From: Auanema rhodensis
Taxonomy: Eukaryota; Nematoda; Chromadorea; Rhabditida; Rhabditidae
Length of the DNA: 64,000 nucleotides
Assembly (NCBI GenBank): GCA_964057225.1
Contig: OZ059898.1
Span: 8,556,001 to 8,620,000, forward strand
Direction: 5' to 3'
Position 1 is the first letter of the stretch; each line of letters starts with the position of its first letter. Shown one piece after another: positions 60,177-64,000 of the stretch. Under the pieces are notes generated by a model. It did no database searches. It was not told the DNA's origin and saw only the letters and a list, made by a program, of their open reading frames with translations. The position numbers and the translations under genes are program-made.

Positions 60177-63013
60177 ATGATGGACTGGATATTATCTCAA
60201 ATAGATGCATTTGATGTATTTATATTATTAATATGTTGTGCCGTGGCAGCATACTTTATGTTTTTAAAAAAGGGAACAAATGATAGGTAATATAAAGTTT
60301 GAAACATTTTCCAATATCAATTACTTAGATATTCCCCCAATGTTGTTTCCGTCCAACCAACTTCTAGGTCATCTAAGGATAAACCAGTTATTGACCGCAT
60401 GAAGGATGAAAAGAGACCCGTTAGTTTATCAAATATTATTTTTGCAAAATATTAGCAATATTTGACTAAGAAGTTTATTTCAAGGTTCTGATTATGTATG
60501 GATCTCAAACAGGAACTGCTGAAGAATTGTCCGGTCGCTTGTCCAAAGATTTCGCTCGTTACTCTCAGAAAGCTATTGTGCTAGATCCCGAACTTTTCGA
60601 CACTGACGATTTCGGGAGACTCACAGGTTGAAGATTCTAATCTTCAAGAAAACAAGAAAATGTTTTAGAAATTGAAAATTGTTTGCTTGTTCTTTGTATG
60701 GCCACTTATGGTGAGGGAGATCCAACGGATAATTCTCAGGGTTTGGTTGAATATATCAATTCAACTGATATAGATCTTAGTGGTGTCAGTTATGCGGTAA
60801 TTCACTGTAGTTATTGTTTCTGTTCATTAGTTTAAATCAGGTGTTCGGATTAGGAAACAAAACTTATGAACATTTCAATGCTGTAGGAAAGAATCTGGAC
60901 AGACGTCTTGAAGAATTAGGAGCTACTAGGGTTTTCGAACTCGGACAAGGAGATGATGATGCTAACTTGGAAGAAGACTTCATGAGGTTTTTGCTTGTTT
61001 TTCTTATGTTTTTTAATTGTCGTAATCTAATTAGATGGCGTGAGGGCTTCCTTCCAAAAGTTGCCGATCTTTTCAACTGGGAACTGAATACAAATATGGA
61101 AACAATGCGTCAGTACAGACTTGAATTGGTTCCTAAAGAAAAAAATTTACCGATTTTCCATGTATAACTTTGTTCAAATCAATGCTTCTATTTTTTAAAT
61201 TTTAAGGGTGAAATGGGAAGATTACATGGCTTTGAAAGAAAGAGGCCACCTTTTGATATGAAAAATCCTTACTACGCAACTGTTATGGTTAACGAGGAAC
61301 TTCACACAGAGCTTAGTGATCGTAGTTGTCGTCATATTGAATTTGACACATACGAAGGTATTTCTCTTTGTCTCATTTGTGTCATTTGTTTTCAAATCTC
61401 TGCGATTTTGTATTTTGTTTTACATCATTTTTCAGGTTTCCGTTATGAGGCTGGTGATCATTTAGCTGTTTTCCCTAATAACGATGAACGATTAATCAAC
61501 GAAATTATCGAACTGCTGAACTTTGATCCTGATCAGGTTTATAATATTCATGTGATATCATTATTAATGAACTTTCTTATAGGTTTTCCGTCTAATTAAT
61601 GTTGATGAAGATTCCTCCAAGAGAAATCCATTCCCATGTCCAACAACCTATAAGGAAGCATTAAAATATTATGTAGACATTTGCCAGCCAATCAAGAGTC
61701 ATGTACTAAAAGTAATACTTGTAATTTCGTTAAAAAATTATTTTCATAACTGTTTTAAGGCTATTAGTGAATATTGCTCTGATGACAATGAAAAGAATAA
61801 CCTTGTACTCCTTTCTACCGCCAGCGAAGAAGGAATGGTTTGTTTCTTTATTACTCTTAGTTGTGGAAACAAACTTTTCAGAAAAAGTATAATACTTACG
61901 TATGCAAAGAGCGTAGATCAATCGTGGATATTCTGAAGGAGCATCCTTCTTGTAAACCACCAATTGATTACTTATTGGAATTGCTTCCACGTCTTCAAGC
62001 CAGATACTACAGTATTGCATCCTCACCAAAACACAATAATAAGAGAGTATGTTTTCTTTTAGTTATTTATTGATAATATTAAAATGGAAATTTCAGGTTG
62101 CTGTTTGCGCTGTTGTTACAAGATATAACATCGGAGATCGCCAGCTGAAAGGAGTCTGTACAAATTATCTTGTTGATAAGGTTTGCTTTTTTTAAAATTA
62201 TTGTTATAAAATAATATATTTTTTAGCCTGCTGGTCAAAATGTTGCTATTTATGCCAGAAAATCGACTATGAGATTACCTCACCGCCAGACCAATCCAGT
62301 AATTATGATTGGTCCTGGTACAGGATATGCTCCATTCAGATCTTTCATTCAAGAAAGAGCTTTCCATAAGAAGAATGGTATAGACGTTTGCATTTGTTTA
62401 ACTTCATCCATAATTCTTCAGGGCGTGAAACTGGAGATATGTTCCTTTATTACGGTTGTCGTCATCCTGATCAAGACTTTATTTATCGTGAAGAACTTGA
62501 AGAAGCTGTCAAAGAAAATGTGGTTACCAAATTGTTCTGTGCTTTCAGTCGAGCTCAAGATAAAAAAGTCTACGTTCAGGTTTGTTTATATACTTTATTT
62601 TTTATTACTGTTTTGTTTTTAGGATAAACTTTGGGAATCTCGCGATATTGTGTACAAGGCTATTACTGATGGAGGATACATTTACGTTTGCGGGTAAATT
62701 TATTTCGATTTCTCCAATTGATTTTCAAACCCAATATATGAACATTTCTTGCAAAAGGAAAATGACGTTATTTGTTCACGTGTAATTACGTCAAGACGTG
62801 CTTCAGCATGCTAGAAATCGACTTACATGTCATATAATATTACAAAAAAACGAAAATCGGTTTTTCAGTGACGCTCGCTGCATGGCCCGTGATGTTCAAG
62901 CCACCCTTCTTCGGATATTTAGAGAGGAAGGTGGTAAAACAGAGCAGGAGGCTGCCGCTATGTTTAAAGATCTTGAGAAACAGCGTAGATATCAAGCCGA
63001 TGTTTGGTCTTAA
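60177..63013 (+). CDS. emb-8: NADPH-cytochrome P450 reductase
   Basis: Sixteen exons: 60177-60286, 60329-60419, 60485-60626, 60669-60796, 60841-60986, 61035-61161, 61207-61357, 61436-61536, 61583-61711, 61760-61837, 61882-62046, 62097-62180, 62227-62377, 62422-62579, 62623-62693, 62869-63013. They join in phase to 658 residues, within the usual range. It passes electrons from NADPH through FAD and FMN to microsomal P450s at the ER. In order: N-terminal anchor ([17 protein letters not shown]); FMN-binding flavodoxin domain ([42 protein letters not shown]); connecting domain; FAD motif [15 protein letters not shown] motifs [23 protein letters not shown] and [13 protein letters not shown]; and the C-terminal DVWS with the Trp that stacks on FAD. 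All key residues look intact. Symbol by orthology to C. elegans. Confidence 0.95.
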
Positions 63014-63341
63014 ATTTTATAATTTGCTAATATTTTTCATACATTTCATAAGCTAAACTTTCAATTTTCATTTCTGTCTAGCATTAATCAGGCATATTCT
63101 GGAAAGTTTTCTATCTTCTTTGTACTGCTTTTAATATCCTTACTAGAAATAATCAAATTCTACTGATTTATCAAAATTTTTTTCAAAGTAACTTACTAAT
63201 CATTTAAAGAGCTTTTTTCATAAATTTTTAATTTTTTTCATCAATCATCGCTATTTCTTAATTTTTCCCAGCTTGCGGGTATTTTTTTAAAATAATTTAA
63301 TTCAAATAAAGAAGTTATTATGCTTTATCATTGTACATTTA
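63014..63341. other. 3' spacer between reductase and peptide gene
   Basis: Convergent 3' UTRs. AATAAA at about 63304-63309 lies about 290 bp after the reductase stop on the plus strand. No other feature seen. Confidence 0.5.
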
Positions 63342-63603
63342 TCACCAGAGGGAGCCCCAGACATGTGATAAACTGAACCACTCATTGGTACTGAGACGTT
63401 TCGTGCTGTTGCTGTTTGAAGCATCACTGCAACAGGAAAAAATAGGAAAATTATAATTTTTCTAACTAAATAAGGTTTTTTTCTACTTGTTCAAATTTCT
63501 ATTATAAAATAACTATTTACCTGATTGAGCAGGATGACAGAGATACAAGACAGACAAGAAGAAGAATAAAGGAAAGCAGAAAAATCCGGGAAACAAAAGC
63601 CAT
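63342..63603 (-). CDS. Candidate neuropeptide precursor with W(X6)WG motif (55 aa)
   Basis: Two exons, 63521-63603 and 63342-63426, joined by GTAAAT and CCTGTTGCAG splice sites in phase; 55 residues. The first 26 form a clear signal peptide (MAFVSRIFLLSFILLLVCLV, then SLSSC). After a Ser/Asn linker comes a dibasic KR, then LSTNEWFSLSHVWGSLW to the stop. W-six residues-W-G is the core of myoinhibitory (allatostatin-B) peptides, where the Gly gives the C-terminal amide. Here the Gly is followed by SLW rather than by basic residues, so amidation at that point is not straightforward. Only one copy, unlike most precursors. It is not a known gene to me; the secreted nature is better supported than the peptide class. 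Confidence 0.5.
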
Positions 63604-64000
63604 CTCGGTGAAGCGAATAGTCAAGAATGATCAAAATTATAGTTATAATAGGCGGTTTAATAGATTAACAGCGTCGTCCGTTGGGTAGGTTCTCAGGTTC
63701 TGAAGAAGAACTGTGAATGTTTTTCTTGAACGAAACCAGAACCTAAAAGCGAAACTGAAGGACAATGGGTTGATGAATGATGATGATATAACTATACATG
63801 GAATTAATAGGAACGCCTGTATGTACATGCCATGATGAAAACAACTGTATAGATACTATACAGAAAGCGGCAAATTGAATCATTTCATTATAGTCTTTCA
63901 AGATTTTATTGAGACCATTCGAATATTCTAGCTTTTATTTTTACCGATTTATTTGAAATATCAAATAATGCAAGATATTGAAATGTGTGCTAATTTCGAG
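63604..64000. other. Upstream region of the peptide gene
   Basis: A 61-codon minus-strand frame (63643-63828, MYIQAFLLIPCIVISSSFIN...) lies upstream and also starts hydrophobic,but it ends in a stop before the peptide ATG; probably 5' flank. Nothing else supported. Confidence 0.4.

Noticed and set aside
63643-63828. 61-codon hydrophobic frame upstream of the peptide gene
   Set aside because: Stops before the peptide ATG and no donor site joins it in frame; probably 5' flank.

Overview
The window reads as nuclear DNA of a nematode. It is AT-rich, introns are mostly 40-55 nt with TTTCAG-type acceptors, several start codons sit just behind a splice-acceptor-like sequence as expected for spliced-leader trans-splicing, and a CX-module protein (a nematode family) is present. 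The species cannot be named from sequence alone. Genes are intron-dense, and most exon chains below were joined by hand until reading phase and family alignment agreed.

Layout. 1-0.3 kb: last two exons of a cyclin (+). 0.9-2.7 kb: an eight-exon CX-module membrane protein (-). 2.7-7.8 kb: mostly non-coding, with one candidate secreted mini-protein at 6.38 kb. 7.8-9.6 kb: a ZDHHC5/8-type palmitoyltransferase (+). 10.2-15.8 kb: a very large inverted repeat, two 2,325-bp arms that match base for base wherever compared, around a 909-bp spacer. The spacer holds a decayed protease-like reading frame and the last exons of a gene whose 5' side is cut off by the right arm. 15.8-27.8 kb: low-complexity, microsatellite-rich DNA with a few coding-like islands. 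27.9-31.0 kb: a rhodopsin-type peptide GPCR (+) with two possible C-termini.

31.8-50.2 kb: one huge gene (-) for an axonemal-type dynein heavy chain. Its stalk and microtubule-binding domain are well kept, but Walker motifs of AAA1, AAA3 and AAA4 are gone. Its introns hold at least six DNA-transposon pieces (Tc1-like, mariner, a Merlin-like fragment, a hAT-like MITE). 50.5-52.8 kb: a KLHL18-type BTB-Kelch protein (-), possibly leading an operon with the dynein gene. 53.4-58.3 kb: syntaxin-16 and a MORC ATPase in tandem (+), 181 bp apart, a likely operon. 60.2-63.0 kb: NADPH-cytochrome P450 reductase (emb-8 type, +). 63.3-63.6 kb: a two-exon secreted peptide precursor (-) with a W(X6)WG motif.

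The conserved genes are unrelated housekeeping and trafficking functions (Golgi SNARE, lipid-modifying enzyme, redox partner of P450s, chromatin silencing). The points most worth a second look are the perfect giant palindrome, the apparently motor-dead axonemal dynein in an animal group without motile cilia, the candidate peptide precursors, and the alternative GPCR tails.
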